Of a stretch of 38,874 nucleotides of DNA, positions 9,314 to 18,255 are shown piece after piece. The position numbers and the translations under genes are program-made. Source of the stretch: JABEVB01 sp049965775 (lineage in GTDB: Bacteria; Planctomycetota; Phycisphaerae; WQYP01); contig JBMFVX010000012.1 of the NCBI GenBank assembly GCA_049965775.1, forward strand, positions 1-38,874, given 5' to 3'. The notes below the pieces were generated by a model that searched no databases, was not told the origin of the DNA, and saw nothing but the letters and a program-made list of their open reading frames with translations. Within the stretch, counting starts at the first letter, position 1. Every line of letters starts with the position of its first letter.

Positions 9314-9460
9314 TTATCCGCCCACAATCAGCATCTTATATTGATACGCCAAGTAAATGAGAGCGCCCAGCGTGGTCAGAGCGCCAATAATGGCAAGCGC
9401 CGTGTACACATTCGCCTGGGGCCTAATCGTGATGCGAGCGGGAGTATCCATCCGAGACAT
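9314..9460 (-). CDS. Small single-pass membrane protein (48 residues)
   Basis: A 48-residue protein reading MSRMDTPARITIRPQ, then a hydrophobic helix (about residues 18-40) and a short tail ending IVGG. GGAG lies eight bases before the ATG at 9460; an ATG at 9466 is too close to that site. The stop is TAA at 9314-9316. It lies 80 bases downstream of the coiled-coil membrane protein and upstream of mreB, on the same strand. Function unknown. The clear ribosome site, single helix and conserved-looking juxtamembrane IRPQANVYTAL make it more than a chance frame. From memory, similar mini proteins accompany such coiled-coil genes in planctomycetes. Confidence 0.6.
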   Translation of the reverse strand: MSRMDTPARITIRPQANVYTALAIIGALTTLGALIYLAYQYKMLIVGG

Positions 9461-9540
9461 AGCCATCGCTCCAGAAGTTCAAAAATCACGTAACAACCGC
9501 CCAAGGCAACGGGCCCGGCGGACACCACCACCCAATTATA

Positions 9541-10407
9541 TCAAGTACCGGGGCCGCTCATAACGGTATCGTTTGTTTTGACGCTTTGGCCCGGCTTTAC
9601 GAGCGTCACCACGCCAACAGATTGTGTGGGGTCTACGCTGCGAACCACAATGTCCGCGACGTACGTTCCGTTGCGATACACCGTCAGGCGGGTACCGGTT
9701 GTTACACCATCCCGGGCGCCCAGCGAAACGCTAACGTACGTATGACCATTAAGCGACTCTACCTGGTTAATGATGCCGTTGACCGGCGATGCCGTCGGCA
9801 CGCCGATCATTTGATTCAACGAAGCCGTCTGCGTCGGAGCCTTGGCAGCCGACATGGCCTTGGTAAGCCTGGCATTCAAATTGGCAATGCTTTCCTGCAG
9901 GGTTTGAATGGTCTTTTGTGCTTCATTGCGCTCGTTGGTGAGGTTGTCGTTGTGCCGATTGAGCTGGGCGTTCTCATTGATGGCCTTGAGCAACTCCGGC
10001 CGAATGAGGTTAAGCTGGGCGGTCTCGTCGGCAAGCTGCTTCTGCAGCGACGTGACCGAATCAGTCAACAGGGTAACATTGTTGGAAGCCTTCTGCTGAT
10101 CAGCCGCGGCCTGGGCAATTTGCGTGTTGGCACTTTGCAGTTTGGCCTGCAGGTTGGTGATCGCATCGCTGTATTTGCCCGCAATAGATACATTGGCCTG
10201 CTGCGCCTTGGACAACTCCGCCTGCGTCTGTGCGACAAGCGTATCCTGTTTGGCCAGCGCTGCAGACGCCGCCACCATGGAATTTTGCGTGGTCACAAGC
10301 TGTGCCCGGTAATTCTGCTGCTTGTAGGCAAACAGGACTACGAGCACTGAAAGCGTCAGCGCGAACAACACTTGCAGCACGACAAAGATTTTAGTTACGG
10401 TACTCAA
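9541..10407 (-). CDS. Membrane-anchored coiled-coil protein, unknown function
   Basis: A 288-residue protein with one N-terminal helix (about 6-28). A long coiled coil (about 32-190) rich in Gln, Ala and Asn heptads follows. A C-terminal beta domain of about 80 residues reads GIINQVESLNGHTYVSVSLG, GVTTGTRLTVYR and VGVVTLVKPGQ. The beta domain has the look of small barrel domains (switch from -SLGARDGV- to -VYRNGTYV-) found at the ends of envelope coiled-coil proteins, but I do not recognise a named family. Its position upstream of the mini membrane protein, mreB and mreC suggests an envelope or cell-shape role, which is inference. Topologically it resembles MreC (TM, coiled coil, beta barrel), though without sequence similarity that I can see. 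Confidence 0.75.
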   Translation of the reverse strand: MSTVTKIFVVLQVLFALTLSVLVVLFAYKQQNYRAQLVTTQNSMVAASAALAKQDTLVAQTQAELSKAQQANVSIAGKYSDAITNLQAKLQSANTQIAQAAADQQKASNNVTLLTDSVTSLQKQLADETAQLNLIRPELLKAINENAQLNRHNDNLTNERNEAQKTIQTLQESIANLNARLTKAMSAAKAPTQTASLNQMIGVPTASPVNGIINQVESLNGHTYVSVSLGARDGVTTGTRLTVYRNGTYVADIVVRSVDPTQSVGVVTLVKPGQSVKTNDTVMSGPGT

Positions 10408-10759
10408 GGCCGCCTCCGTTGGAAAAAGCCACCCAAAAAAATGCCAACCACCAAAGTCAACGCTCTATCGCTTCAGGAGGGCAATCCGACAGCCCCGGTA
10501 CTGCGGCTGCCGCGACGCCCCAAAAGCCACAGCGCACATTATTGTAACACCTGCGCTGCCGGCTCTGCCACCCCGTACCCTGAAAGTGTAATGGCTGGCC
10601 AAACCCTGTCAAGGAAAAACTTGGCTCCTATGCCCATTTTTCACCAAGCCCCGCCAAACCCGGCTGTTTGAGGGAACGTCACGAGACCGAAAAATGCTCG
10701 GTTTGAATCGAGGCCGGCTCATAGCCTGCCGGCTGCGTTGGCTCCGCCGCGAGGCGGTT
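10408..10759. other. Intergenic region upstream of the coiled-coil gene
   Basis: No gene is supported in these 352 bases. The region holds the candidate promoter at 10585-10612. A short GC-rich hairpin (10744-10757) touches the stop of the histidine kinase gene but lacks a U-tract in the kinase's direction. Confidence 0.5.
10585..10612 (-). promoter_or_regulatory. Candidate promoter for the coiled-coil/mre cluster
   Basis: On the minus strand a perfect TTGACA (10607-10612) is followed after 16 bases by TACACT (10585-10590, four of six matches to TATAAT). It would give a leader of about 170 bases before the ATG at 10407. Confidence 0.4.
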
Positions 10760-12166
10760 TTATGCATCGGGAGCATCGGCGAGGTTATCATACACGGCGT
10801 CCGACGGGGCAGAACCGCGCGGTTCGGGCCAACTGCACCGTATGGTGGTTCCTTTGCCAGGCTCGCTTTCCAGCCATACCGTTCCGCCCATGGCGGCCAC
10901 GGCATGTTTAACAATTGCCAATCCCAGGCCAGTACCGCGATCGCTGCCGCCCCGGCTTCGATTTACCGTATAAAATCGCTCAAATACGCGCTGGCGGTCT
11001 TCCGGGGCGATGCCGCAACCCGTGTCCTGTACTTCCAGCACCACTTCCACCGCCGGGTTGCCCGCCGGGCTGCGCGCCAGCGTGGCCGCAGCGCCGCGCT
11101 TCCAGCGGACGGTTATGTGGCCGGCAGCCGTAAACTTCAAGCTGTTATCCACCAGGTTCTTGACAATCAACATAACCAGTCGTTCGTCGCCACGAACAAA
11201 ATGCACGCCTGGAGCCGTCTCAAAGCGAAGGTCAAGATTGCGGGCGGCGGCGATGTGCCCAAAAAGCGTCATGAGACTTTCGCGCAGATCATCAAGGCTG
11301 ATCGGCTCAAATCGCACCAACGCACGCGGGTCTTCCGTGCGCGAAAGATCCAGCAGGTCCTGCACCAGAAGCTGCAGCCGCAGCACATGGCCGCCGATTA
11401 TATTCAGGCAGCGTTTAACCAGCGCCTCATCCTCCAGACCTGATTCCTGAATGGTTTCGACCGCAGCGCGAATGCTGGCCAGTGGCGTGCGCAGTTCGTG
11501 GCTGGCGTTGGCGACAAAATCAGTTTTCATCTGAATGTTCTGCACCAGTTCCGTTTGATCGTGCAGCAGCAGCAACATGCCGCGACGCCGGCCATCAAGC
11601 AGTACCGGCCCGGCCGTTGCCTGCAGCGTTCGGGGCGGGTCTACCAGGGTAAAACGCATCTGCCGCCGAACCACCTTGCCCGTTTTGCGGCTCGCGGCGA
11701 TAAGATCAGCCCAGGGACCTTGGGCCAGCATGTCGGACAATGACTCCTCAAAACGCACGCCCGCGCCGGCGGCGAGCAACTCGCGGCTTGGATCATTGGC
11801 GATAATAATGCGCCCGCGCTCGTCGGAAATCAGGACGCTGTCGGACAGGCGGGCCAGCAGTGCGGTAAGGCAGGCCGCTCGCATCTGCATGTCGTCATGA
11901 TCGTGCTGAGTCCGGCGGGCAAGCTCATTGACGCCGCGGGCCAGCACTCCCACCAGCCCGCCCGCGGTGGGATCAGCCCGGCGATCCGTGGGGCCATTGC
12001 GCAAAGCGTCAACAACCTCCCTCACGGAAATCAGCACCCGCCGCCAGAGCCACCAGCGGACGACGAATGCGAGCAGAGCAACCAGCGCCAATGCCAGAAT
12101 AATTCCGAGCCACAGGCCTACGGAAGAAGAATTCTCCGCCGCTGGAGATGCCACTTGAACCAACAT
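10760..12166 (-). CDS. PhoR-like sensor histidine kinase
   Basis: A 468-residue membrane kinase. It has one helix (about 17-38), a HAMP-like or linker stretch and a PAS domain (about 95-205, SDSVLISDERGRIIIANDPSRELL). The HisKA domain carries the phospho-acceptor His223 in ANASHELRTPL. The HATPase domain shows NLVDNSLKFT (N box), DTGCGIAPED (G1), FERFY (F box) and GTGLGLAIV (G2). All catalytic boxes are intact. The periplasmic part is almost absent, as in PhoR, so the signal is probably internal or supplied by a partner. The start at 12166 is the best ATG; the frame is open to 12367 with Cys-rich low-quality sequence, so the start is uncertain. It follows the response regulator gene, forming the usual phoB-phoR order; no phosphate transport genes are seen. 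Confidence 0.9.
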   Translation of the reverse strand: MLVQVASPAAENSSSVGLWLGIILALALVALLAFVVRWWLWRRVLISVREVVDALRNGPTDRRADPTAGGLVGVLARGVNELARRTQHDHDDMQMRAACLTALLARLSDSVLISDERGRIIIANDPSRELLAAGAGVRFEESLSDMLAQGPWADLIAASRKTGKVVRRQMRFTLVDPPRTLQATAGPVLLDGRRRGMLLLLHDQTELVQNIQMKTDFVANASHELRTPLASIRAAVETIQESGLEDEALVKRCLNIIGGHVLRLQLLVQDLLDLSRTEDPRALVRFEPISLDDLRESLMTLFGHIAAARNLDLRFETAPGVHFVRGDERLVMLIVKNLVDNSLKFTAAGHITVRWKRGAAATLARSPAGNPAVEVVLEVQDTGCGIAPEDRQRVFERFYTVNRSRGGSDRGTGLGLAIVKHAVAAMGGTVWLESEPGKGTTIRCSWPEPRGSAPSDAVYDNLADAPDA

Positions 12167-12434
12167 GTCGGATATCAGGCCGATAGAATGCCCCCCGTAG
12201 CAAAACAGGCTGCCTTGGCTATCTCGCCTGGTCAAAGGCCGCCGGATGCTATTGTAATCGCCTGTGGGCTTTTGACATCCGCCGGGGAGGCCGCGAGCAA
12301 CCAATTCATCCAACGACCCAAAGTCGCCGCAAGTATTGCCGCAGCAAGCTGGCGCTAACCGCGGCAAAAAACCACCGCCGCATCGGGGTCCCGCCGCACG
12401 CCCCGCGACTGCAATATAAGACGCCCGTTAAAAA

Positions 12435-13139
12435 TCAGCCGACTTCTTCGGGTGTTTCAATCAGCCGGTAACCAACGCCGCGCACGGTATGCACCATCCA
12501 TTGATGTTCGCCGAGTTTGCGCCGCACGGCGGTTACATGCACATCAATGGCGCGGTCGGTCACAAAAACCCCCGCGCCCATGACCCGATCGGTAAGCTGA
12601 TCGCGCGATAGCACGCGTCCGCGGGCCGCGGCCAAAGCGGTGAGCAGCTTAAATTCGGTCGGCGTTACGCTGACGGGGCGGCCTTCCAGGGTGATTTCGT
12701 GCTTGGCTTGATCTATGACCAGCGATCCGTTGTTCAGCACCGGCTGGGAGTTTTCGACAATGGCTTTTCGCCGCAGCACCGCGCCTACGCGAGCCACCAG
12801 CACCTTCATGGAAAAGGGCTTGGTCACATAGTCGTCGGCTCCCAGCGAAAGGCCTACGATAATGTCGGTTTCTTCGCCGCGAGCCGTAAGCATAAGGATG
12901 GGAATGTTGGCGGTCTGCGGGTCGCCTTTGAGCTTGGTGGCAACCTCCTGGCCGGAAAGGCCGGGCATCATCAGGTCCAAAATAACCAGGTCGGGCGATT
13001 GCTTGCGGGCCAATTCCAGGCCAATGCGGCCATCACTTGCCTGCAGCACCTCATAGCCATGGCGTTGCAGATTCATGCCGATGAGATCCACCAGATCGCG
13101 CTCGTCATCTACGATGAGGATTTTTTTCTTTCGGGCCAT
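12435..13139 (-). CDS. PhoB-like OmpR-family response regulator
   Basis: A 234-residue regulator. The receiver domain (about 6-120) has the acidic pair Asp11-Asp12, the phospho-acceptor Asp55 in LVILDLMMPG, Thr85 and Lys107 in YVTKPFS. The winged-helix effector domain (about 130-228) ends with AIDVHVTAVRRKLGEHQ and VRGVGYRL. The start at 13139 is marked by a strong GGGGAAGG site just upstream; the frame open to 13301 is Arg-rich read-through. It should be activated by the downstream kinase. Target genes are unknown. The 357 bases upstream (13140-13496) should contain its promoter: a perfect TTGACA lies at about 13297-13302 but no good -10 follows at normal spacing, and I call nothing firmly. 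Confidence 0.93.
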   Translation of the reverse strand: MARKKKILIVDDERDLVDLIGMNLQRHGYEVLQASDGRIGLELARKQSPDLVILDLMMPGLSGQEVATKLKGDPQTANIPILMLTARGEETDIIVGLSLGADDYVTKPFSMKVLVARVGAVLRRKAIVENSQPVLNNGSLVIDQAKHEITLEGRPVSVTPTEFKLLTALAAARGRVLSRDQLTDRVMGAGVFVTDRAIDVHVTAVRRKLGEHQWMVHTVRGVGYRLIETPEEVG

Positions 13140-13496
13140 AACCTTCCCCTTCATGAGTTGCGAACGCCTGCGACCAAAGCCCCTCGCCGCCGCCAAGATA
13201 TTGGGGCGACCCGGAGGCCGCGCACCTCTTTCTTTACGGACGGCTGCACGTAAAACCGCCGCCAGGACTATAAACATGCTGCGGCGTGGCCTGACTGTCA
13301 AGGATCGCGGTAACGCCTTCGCGCTTCACTCACCGCATATTAACTAAATCTTATTAAAACAAGCCCTTAAGACGGTTTTACCACCCTCATCCACACTTGA
13401 ACGGCGATTGCAAATGAAAAAGCTGCGTCGGCCGGCATATTAAAAAAACTGCGTTCCACAACACTGCGGCCGTCACAGGCATCGCAATCGTCAGAA

Positions 13497-14054
13497 CTAC
13501 TCCGGCTGCTGGGATCTTTGCCAGGCGCGGCGCCTATGCACAATTGTTCCGATTGGCAGCGCCAAACCCACTACCGCGCCCGCCAGGTAGGAAGCCGCAT
13601 GGGCATAAAAGTCTGTTCGCTCGCCAACAATATTTGAGATGTTTTTAAACCTCACTGCCGAAGCGGACAGCGCATGCGCCGACGCCAACCGCACCCGGTG
13701 ACCCGAAAGGCCGCCTGCAACCGCGCACGCGGCCATAAACAGTAGTCCGATCACCAGAGGCAACGCCAACACCCGCGGCGCGACCTGCGGCCATCGCCCC
13801 GCCTGTGCCGCCAGCGCCAGCATCACTCCAAAAAATGTCACCAGCGGCGCTGTTGCCACAATGCCCCATGCCAACCCAAGCACCGTCGGAGAGCGGCTAT
13901 GAAAAACAGCGGGCCAACCGAGGGCCGGATGGTCTACATTGAAATACTGTGGGCAAATTCGCGCCGTGATCTCGTCGTGAATGATGCCATAGCCAACGCC
14001 GCACAAAACGCAGAGTGCGACAATCGCAAGCATGGATGCACCCGTGGGCTTCAT
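13497..14054 (-). CDS. Four-helix integral membrane protein, unknown function
   Basis: A 185-residue hydrophobic protein with about four membrane helices (residues about 8-28, 58-82, 93-118, 152-172). The first helix is followed by GIIHDEITARICPQYFNVDHP, a conserved-looking polar loop with acidic and His residues; the second helix begins SPTVLGLAWGIVAT. I recall similar uncharacterised proteins in planctomycetes and other phyla but no function. GAGG lies eight bases before the ATG. It is 73 bases downstream of the last oxidase-like gene on the same strand, so it may belong to the respiratory transcript, although nothing in it points to respiration. Confidence 0.65.
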   Translation of the reverse strand: MKPTGASMLAIVALCVLCGVGYGIIHDEITARICPQYFNVDHPALGWPAVFHSRSPTVLGLAWGIVATAPLVTFFGVMLALAAQAGRWPQVAPRVLALPLVIGLLFMAACAVAGGLSGHRVRLASAHALSASAVRFKNISNIVGERTDFYAHAASYLAGAVVGLALPIGTIVHRRRAWQRSQQPE

Positions 14055-14127
14055 TTCATTGCCTCATGTTGCGGCGACGGGAGGGGCTAAACGACCAGTC
14101 ACTGTTACCGTTAAGAAAGTGGACGAC

Positions 14128-14844
14128 CTAAAACGTCAGCTCAAGGGTAGCAAATATCAGCAGCCACACAATATCCAGAAAATGCCAGTACATGACGCTG
14201 TAGCGCACGCCAGGGTGATAGTTGCGCGAGTAGCGGCCGCCGAAAGCACGCAGTGTCACCACCCCCAGGGGAATAAGCCCGCCAAGCACATGCAGGCCAT
14301 GCAGAACGGTAAACACATAAAACAGCACCAGTAAATCGTGATGCTGCACCAGCGACCGGTCCGCGGGAATAATCTGTCCGCCCGGTAAAAGCACATCGGC
14401 CTGCGCGTGCAGCGCGGCAAACGAACGATGCATTGCTGTCATCATGCTAAGCCAGTTGCTGGTCTGCATGATCAGAAATAAAACGCCCAACGCAAAAGTG
14501 GTCGCCAGCAGCCACTTTAGCGGCTTTTCCTGATCGCGGCGCACGGCCGCCATGGCCCAGTGAATGGTTCCACTGCTGACCAGCAAAATCACCGTGCTAA
14601 TCCAAAGGCCGGCGGGTAGATGCACATGTGCGCCCGCGCCAAGGTGCATCCGCAGACGCACGACCAGGTAACTTAGCAAGCTGGAGGCAAAAAGCATCCC
14701 CAATGAGACAAGAAGCAGCGCTATCCCTAAGTTGCCGGCACCAGGAATATGCACCACCGGGGCCTTCTTATTGCCCGACATACCGAGAATTTTATCATCC
14801 GGAGGCATCGCAGGTGTGTGCGTATTGCCGTAGTCATCGGTCAT
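14128..14844 (-). CDS. Second heme-copper oxidase subunit III-like protein
   Basis: About 238 residues with five predicted membrane helices in the subunit III fold: GNLGIALLLVSLGMLFASSLLSYLVV, then HWAMAAVRRDQ, WLLATTFALGVLFLIMQTSNW, LVLFYVFTVLHGLHVLGGLIPL and YWHFLDIVWLLIFATLELTF. The HxxHVLGG and YWHFLDxVW signatures are typical of COX3. It is the last of the oxidase genes, after the subunit IV gene, and duplicates the fold of the canonical cox3 at 15464-16327. The start may be 14862 or 14844; AGGTG six bases before 14844 favours the latter. It may replace or add to subunit III in the complex; its special role is not known. Confidence 0.85.
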   Translation of the reverse strand: MTDDYGNTHTPAMPPDDKILGMSGNKKAPVVHIPGAGNLGIALLLVSLGMLFASSLLSYLVVRLRMHLGAGAHVHLPAGLWISTVILLVSSGTIHWAMAAVRRDQEKPLKWLLATTFALGVLFLIMQTSNWLSMMTAMHRSFAALHAQADVLLPGGQIIPADRSLVQHHDLLVLFYVFTVLHGLHVLGGLIPLGVVTLRAFGGRYSRNYHPGVRYSVMYWHFLDIVWLLIFATLELTF

Positions 14845-14955
14845 GCTCATCACCTGTTCCATAGGGCTTTACACGGACCTTGCCCTTGCCCAAGGCGTAC
14901 CGAGCAAGTACCGGATGACCTTTGCCCCAATGACTCCACTCACAAAATTTTACAA

Positions 14956-15378
14956 TTACTTTGCCACAGGGGCAGCCGGCTTGGCCTGGGCGGCTTGGGC
15001 AGCCTGGGCTGCCGCAGCATCAGCCTTACGAGCCTTTACCATCGCTGGGGCCTCACCCTGAATAAGCTGATCTTTGTAGGCAGTCGTGTCGGTAAGAGAA
15101 AAGCTGATAAAGATCGTGATAAAAATGAGCGTTAAAACCAGCATAATAATATAAAACGGATGATCGTAGCGCAAATGCATGAAGTACAGCGCCGCTACAA
15201 TGGCCATGATGCTCGCAATTACCACCGAAACCAGCGTGCTAAGGCCATGCAGGTCTACCGTTCCCAAAAACGCCGAAACCGAAGCCAAGGCGCAAAGCAC
15301 AACCCAGGTAATCAACAGGGCTGGAAGCGAAACGATTTTGGAATGAGCCGGTTCAATTTTGCCAGTTGCATGCGACAT
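14956..15378 (-). CDS. Cytochrome c oxidase subunit IV (prokaryotic type)
   Basis: A 140-residue membrane protein with three helices (about 18-40, 47-67, 76-97). It shows the typical subunit IV features: VLCALASVSAFLGTVDL, VSVVIASIMAIVAALYFMHLRY and the following FIIM-like helix. The last 30 residues are an Ala/Lys/Pro-rich tail (many AAQ repeats), probably a disordered cytoplasmic extension. It lies between cox3 and the second subunit III gene in the oxidase operon, as expected. The subunit helps stabilise the oxidase and is not catalytic. Confidence 0.9.
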   Translation of the reverse strand: MSHATGKIEPAHSKIVSLPALLITWVVLCALASVSAFLGTVDLHGLSTLVSVVIASIMAIVAALYFMHLRYDHPFYIIMLVLTLIFITIFISFSLTDTTAYKDQLIQGEAPAMVKARKADAAAAQAAQAAQAKPAAPVAK

Positions 15379-15463
15379 AGTTTATCCCATAAGAAGGCGG
15401 CCAACGCCCGCCAGATTCATTTACCCACCCGCGAGCATATGGTGGAACATTCTCCCCGATACC

Positions 15464-16327
15464 CTATCGAATAAGGTACAGCAGCGGAAACAAAAACATC
15501 CATACCATATCCACCACGCCCCAATACAGGCCGACAAAATCAACCGGGGCGTAATAGGCTGGGCCAAAATCGTTTTTAATGGCGCGAATGAGCAGCCAGG
15601 TCATGAGAATAATACCCACAATAACGTGAATACTGTGCAGACCGGTCATTAAAAAATAGATTCCGAAAAACAACTGCACATTGGCGGGTTGCGGCATAGC
15701 GGCCACCATGGCTCCCACCTGCGGCTTCTGTGCGACGGCCACGCCCGTCGGCCCGATGGCCGCAGGGGCAATATCCGAATGTGACACCGCATAACCGCGC
15801 TTGGCCATCAAATTCAACGACTGCCAGCCGGCGTTAAGATTCGCCGCAGCCGGCTTGGCGATTGCGGTTTGATCTGGCTTGGCCTCCTGAAGTTTGGGGT
15901 TGTATAGCGTGCCCCAAAGCAGGCCATCGCGGTACTTTTCAGCATATTCGTAGGCGTGGATGGCCAAAAACGTAAAACCGCCCGCCATGGTCAGCAGCAG
16001 GCTCACAATCAGCACCGCCTTGCGGCCGGTTTGCGCCGATCGAACGGCCAAAGCCATCGTAAAGCCGCTGGTAAGCAGCACCAGCGTATTAATAAGACCA
16101 GACTGGGCATCAAGATATTGCGAGGCGTAGCGAAAAATCTGTGGATGAAGCGCCCGATACACCGCATACGCGCAAAACAAACCGCTGAAAAGCAGGAACT
16201 CGGTCGCCAAAAACAGCCACATGCCCAACTTACCGGAATCAAACTGCTGCTGGGGCGTGTCAAAATGGTGTGCCAAGTGCTTACGGGCGATTTCTTCCTG
16301 GCCAAAAACCGAAACTGCTTCGCTCAT
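15464..16327 (-). CDS. Cytochrome c oxidase subunit III
   Basis: A 287-residue membrane subunit of the oxidase. Helices and signatures include GKLGMWLFLATEFLLFSGLFCAY, LINTLVLLTSGFTMALAV, FLAIHAYEYAEKYRDGL, FFGIYFLMTGLHSIHVIVG and FVGLYWGVVDMVWMFLFPLLYLI. The acidic residue of the FLATE motif is present. A roughly 75-residue Ala/Pro/Gln-rich insertion (about 130-205) separates the third helix from the FFGIYFLMTG helix, which is longer than in most relatives. It is 130 bases downstream of cox1. No strong ribosome site is seen before the ATG at 16327. Confidence 0.95.
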   Translation of the reverse strand: MSEAVSVFGQEEIARKHLAHHFDTPQQQFDSGKLGMWLFLATEFLLFSGLFCAYAVYRALHPQIFRYASQYLDAQSGLINTLVLLTSGFTMALAVRSAQTGRKAVLIVSLLLTMAGGFTFLAIHAYEYAEKYRDGLLWGTLYNPKLQEAKPDQTAIAKPAAANLNAGWQSLNLMAKRGYAVSHSDIAPAAIGPTGVAVAQKPQVGAMVAAMPQPANVQLFFGIYFLMTGLHSIHVIVGIILMTWLLIRAIKNDFGPAYYAPVDFVGLYWGVVDMVWMFLFPLLYLIR

Positions 16328-16457
16328 GTCGTACCACGTCTATAAAAACACTTGTTATCATGGCGGGGCATTGGCAGTTACAAAACCAGCCAATCCATCC
16401 CGCACTTGCGGGGCGGGCATACATAACCCACCCCACTTGCATCATCCAAAGCAGGGG

Positions 16458-18158
16458 TCAGTGTGCCTGCTCGACGCCAGGCTCCGCCTCTTTGCGGACG
16501 TAGCTGCCAATGGCGGCGTCGTACTCAACCAATGAGTAATCGTAGGGAACATCCACCTCGGGCGTGCCCAAAAAGTTTTCGGTCGGCGGCGGCGAGCTTG
16601 TGGTCCACTCCAGCGTGGTACCGCCCCACGGGTTCTCCGGAGCCTTGGCCCCGCGGAACAACGAGTGAAGCAGATAACCCGCCATCGTCAAAAAGGCAAT
16701 CATCTGCAGATAAGCGCCAATCGTGGAGGCGACCATATAAGGTTGGTATTCCGGCAGGTAGGTGGCATAGCGCCGCGGCATGCCGTGAGCACCGACCACC
16801 AACTGCGGGAAAAAGGTCAGATTAAATGCAACGAACAGCAAAGCACAGACGAACTTGGCCCATGGCTCGGAGTACATGCGGCCGGTCATCTTGGGCCACC
16901 AATAATGCAGCCCGCCCAAAAAGGCGATAATCGCCCCGCCGAACATAACGTAGTGGAAGTGCGCCACGACAAAATAGGTATCGTGCAGAACCACATCGGT
17001 GGATAGTGCGCCGAGCACCACGCCGGTGAAGCCGCCAATGGTAAACAACACAATAAACGATAGCGCATAAAGCATGGGGGTTTTGAGATCTATCGCCCCC
17101 TTGTACATGGTCGCCAGCCAGTTGAATACCTTTACGGCCGACGGAATGGCGACAAGGAAGGTCAAAAAGCTGAAGATGGCATCGAGTTCAGCCGACTGCC
17201 CGTTAACGAACAGATGGTGCCCCCAAACTAAAAAGCCAATCAGAGCAATGGCCAAGCTGCTCATTGCAATAAACCGATAGCCAAAAATAGTCTTGTGGCT
17301 GAAGGTGGTGATGATTTCGGTGACAATTCCCATGGCCGGCAGAATCATAATGTACACCGCCGGGTGCGAATAAAACCAGAAGAAGTGCTGGAATAGCACC
17401 GGGTCGCCGCCAAGAGCAGAGTTAAAAATGCCGATACCCATGACGCGTTCAACAATCAGCAGCAACAGCGTCACGCCGAGAACCGGCGTAGCCGCAACCT
17501 GAATAATGGAAGTAGCATAGGTGGCCCACAAAAACAGCGGCATTCGGAACCAGGTCATGCCGCGCGGCCGCAGCTTGTGAATGGTCACAATAAAGTTAAG
17601 CCCCGTGAAAATCGAACTGAAGCCCAGCAGAAATATGCCAGCCACCATCAGCACCACGTAGCTATTGGAGTCTATGCTGTAGGGGGCGTAAAAAGTCCAG
17701 CCGGTGTCTACCGCGCCCAGCACCGTCGAAAGAATCGCCAGCACCGCGCCCGAAACATACAAATAAAAGCTGAACAGATTCAGCCGCGGAAACGCCACAT
17801 CCTTTGCACCGAGCAGCAGCGGCAATGTGAAGTTGCCCAAGGCAGCAGGCGTCATGGGCACAAGCACCATAAACACCATGATGATGCCGTGGAGTGTAAA
17901 CACCTGATTATACTGGCGATACGCCGCCCCGCCTCCGTGGAAAATGAGACCCGATGGCGTAAGTAGCTGAGTACGGATGACTTCGGCCAACATGCCGCCG
18001 ACAAAAAATGCCAACAGCGACACAATGAGATACATCACGCCAATGCGCTTATGATCCAGCGTAAAGAGCCACGAGCGAATCGTCGTAGTCTGCTTAAGGT
18101 AGTTTTTAACGGGCGCGACTGCGTTCGCCATCTCGGGAATTGCCGTGGTTGTGCTCAT
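16458..18158 (-). CDS. Cytochrome c oxidase subunit I (A2-type, caa3)
   Basis: A 566-residue catalytic subunit that reduces oxygen to water and pumps protons. Heme and copper ligands are visible: His90 (low-spin heme), His265 and the cross-linked Tyr269 in SHPAVY, His314-His315 in WGHHLF (CuB), His400 (heme a3) and His402 in AHFHYVMFG. The YSHP signature, with no glutamate in the HPEVY position, marks it as an A2-type enzyme like caa3 oxidases. D-channel-like residues of the A1 type are therefore not expected. The C-terminal tail contains NPWGGTTLEWTTSSPPP, which is typical. GAGG lies about seven bases before the ATG. It follows the cox2-cytochrome c fusion after 97 bases. Confidence 0.98.
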   Translation of the reverse strand: MSTTTAIPEMANAVAPVKNYLKQTTTIRSWLFTLDHKRIGVMYLIVSLLAFFVGGMLAEVIRTQLLTPSGLIFHGGGAAYRQYNQVFTLHGIIMVFMVLVPMTPAALGNFTLPLLLGAKDVAFPRLNLFSFYLYVSGAVLAILSTVLGAVDTGWTFYAPYSIDSNSYVVLMVAGIFLLGFSSIFTGLNFIVTIHKLRPRGMTWFRMPLFLWATYATSIIQVAATPVLGVTLLLLIVERVMGIGIFNSALGGDPVLFQHFFWFYSHPAVYIMILPAMGIVTEIITTFSHKTIFGYRFIAMSSLAIALIGFLVWGHHLFVNGQSAELDAIFSFLTFLVAIPSAVKVFNWLATMYKGAIDLKTPMLYALSFIVLFTIGGFTGVVLGALSTDVVLHDTYFVVAHFHYVMFGGAIIAFLGGLHYWWPKMTGRMYSEPWAKFVCALLFVAFNLTFFPQLVVGAHGMPRRYATYLPEYQPYMVASTIGAYLQMIAFLTMAGYLLHSLFRGAKAPENPWGGTTLEWTTSSPPPTENFLGTPEVDVPYDYSLVEYDAAIGSYVRKEAEPGVEQAH

Positions 18159-18255
18159 AAAAAACCTCTTTAAATTCTAGTCTCGCTCACCGGCTGTTCT
18201 CGCCTGCGGTCAAAATAAACCGGCCGCAGGCCTTGTTTAATATTGTATCAAAAGC

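Noticed and set aside
10744..10757. GC hairpin with four Ts on the plus strand
   Set aside because: No plus-strand gene ends there, and on the kinase strand no U-tract follows.
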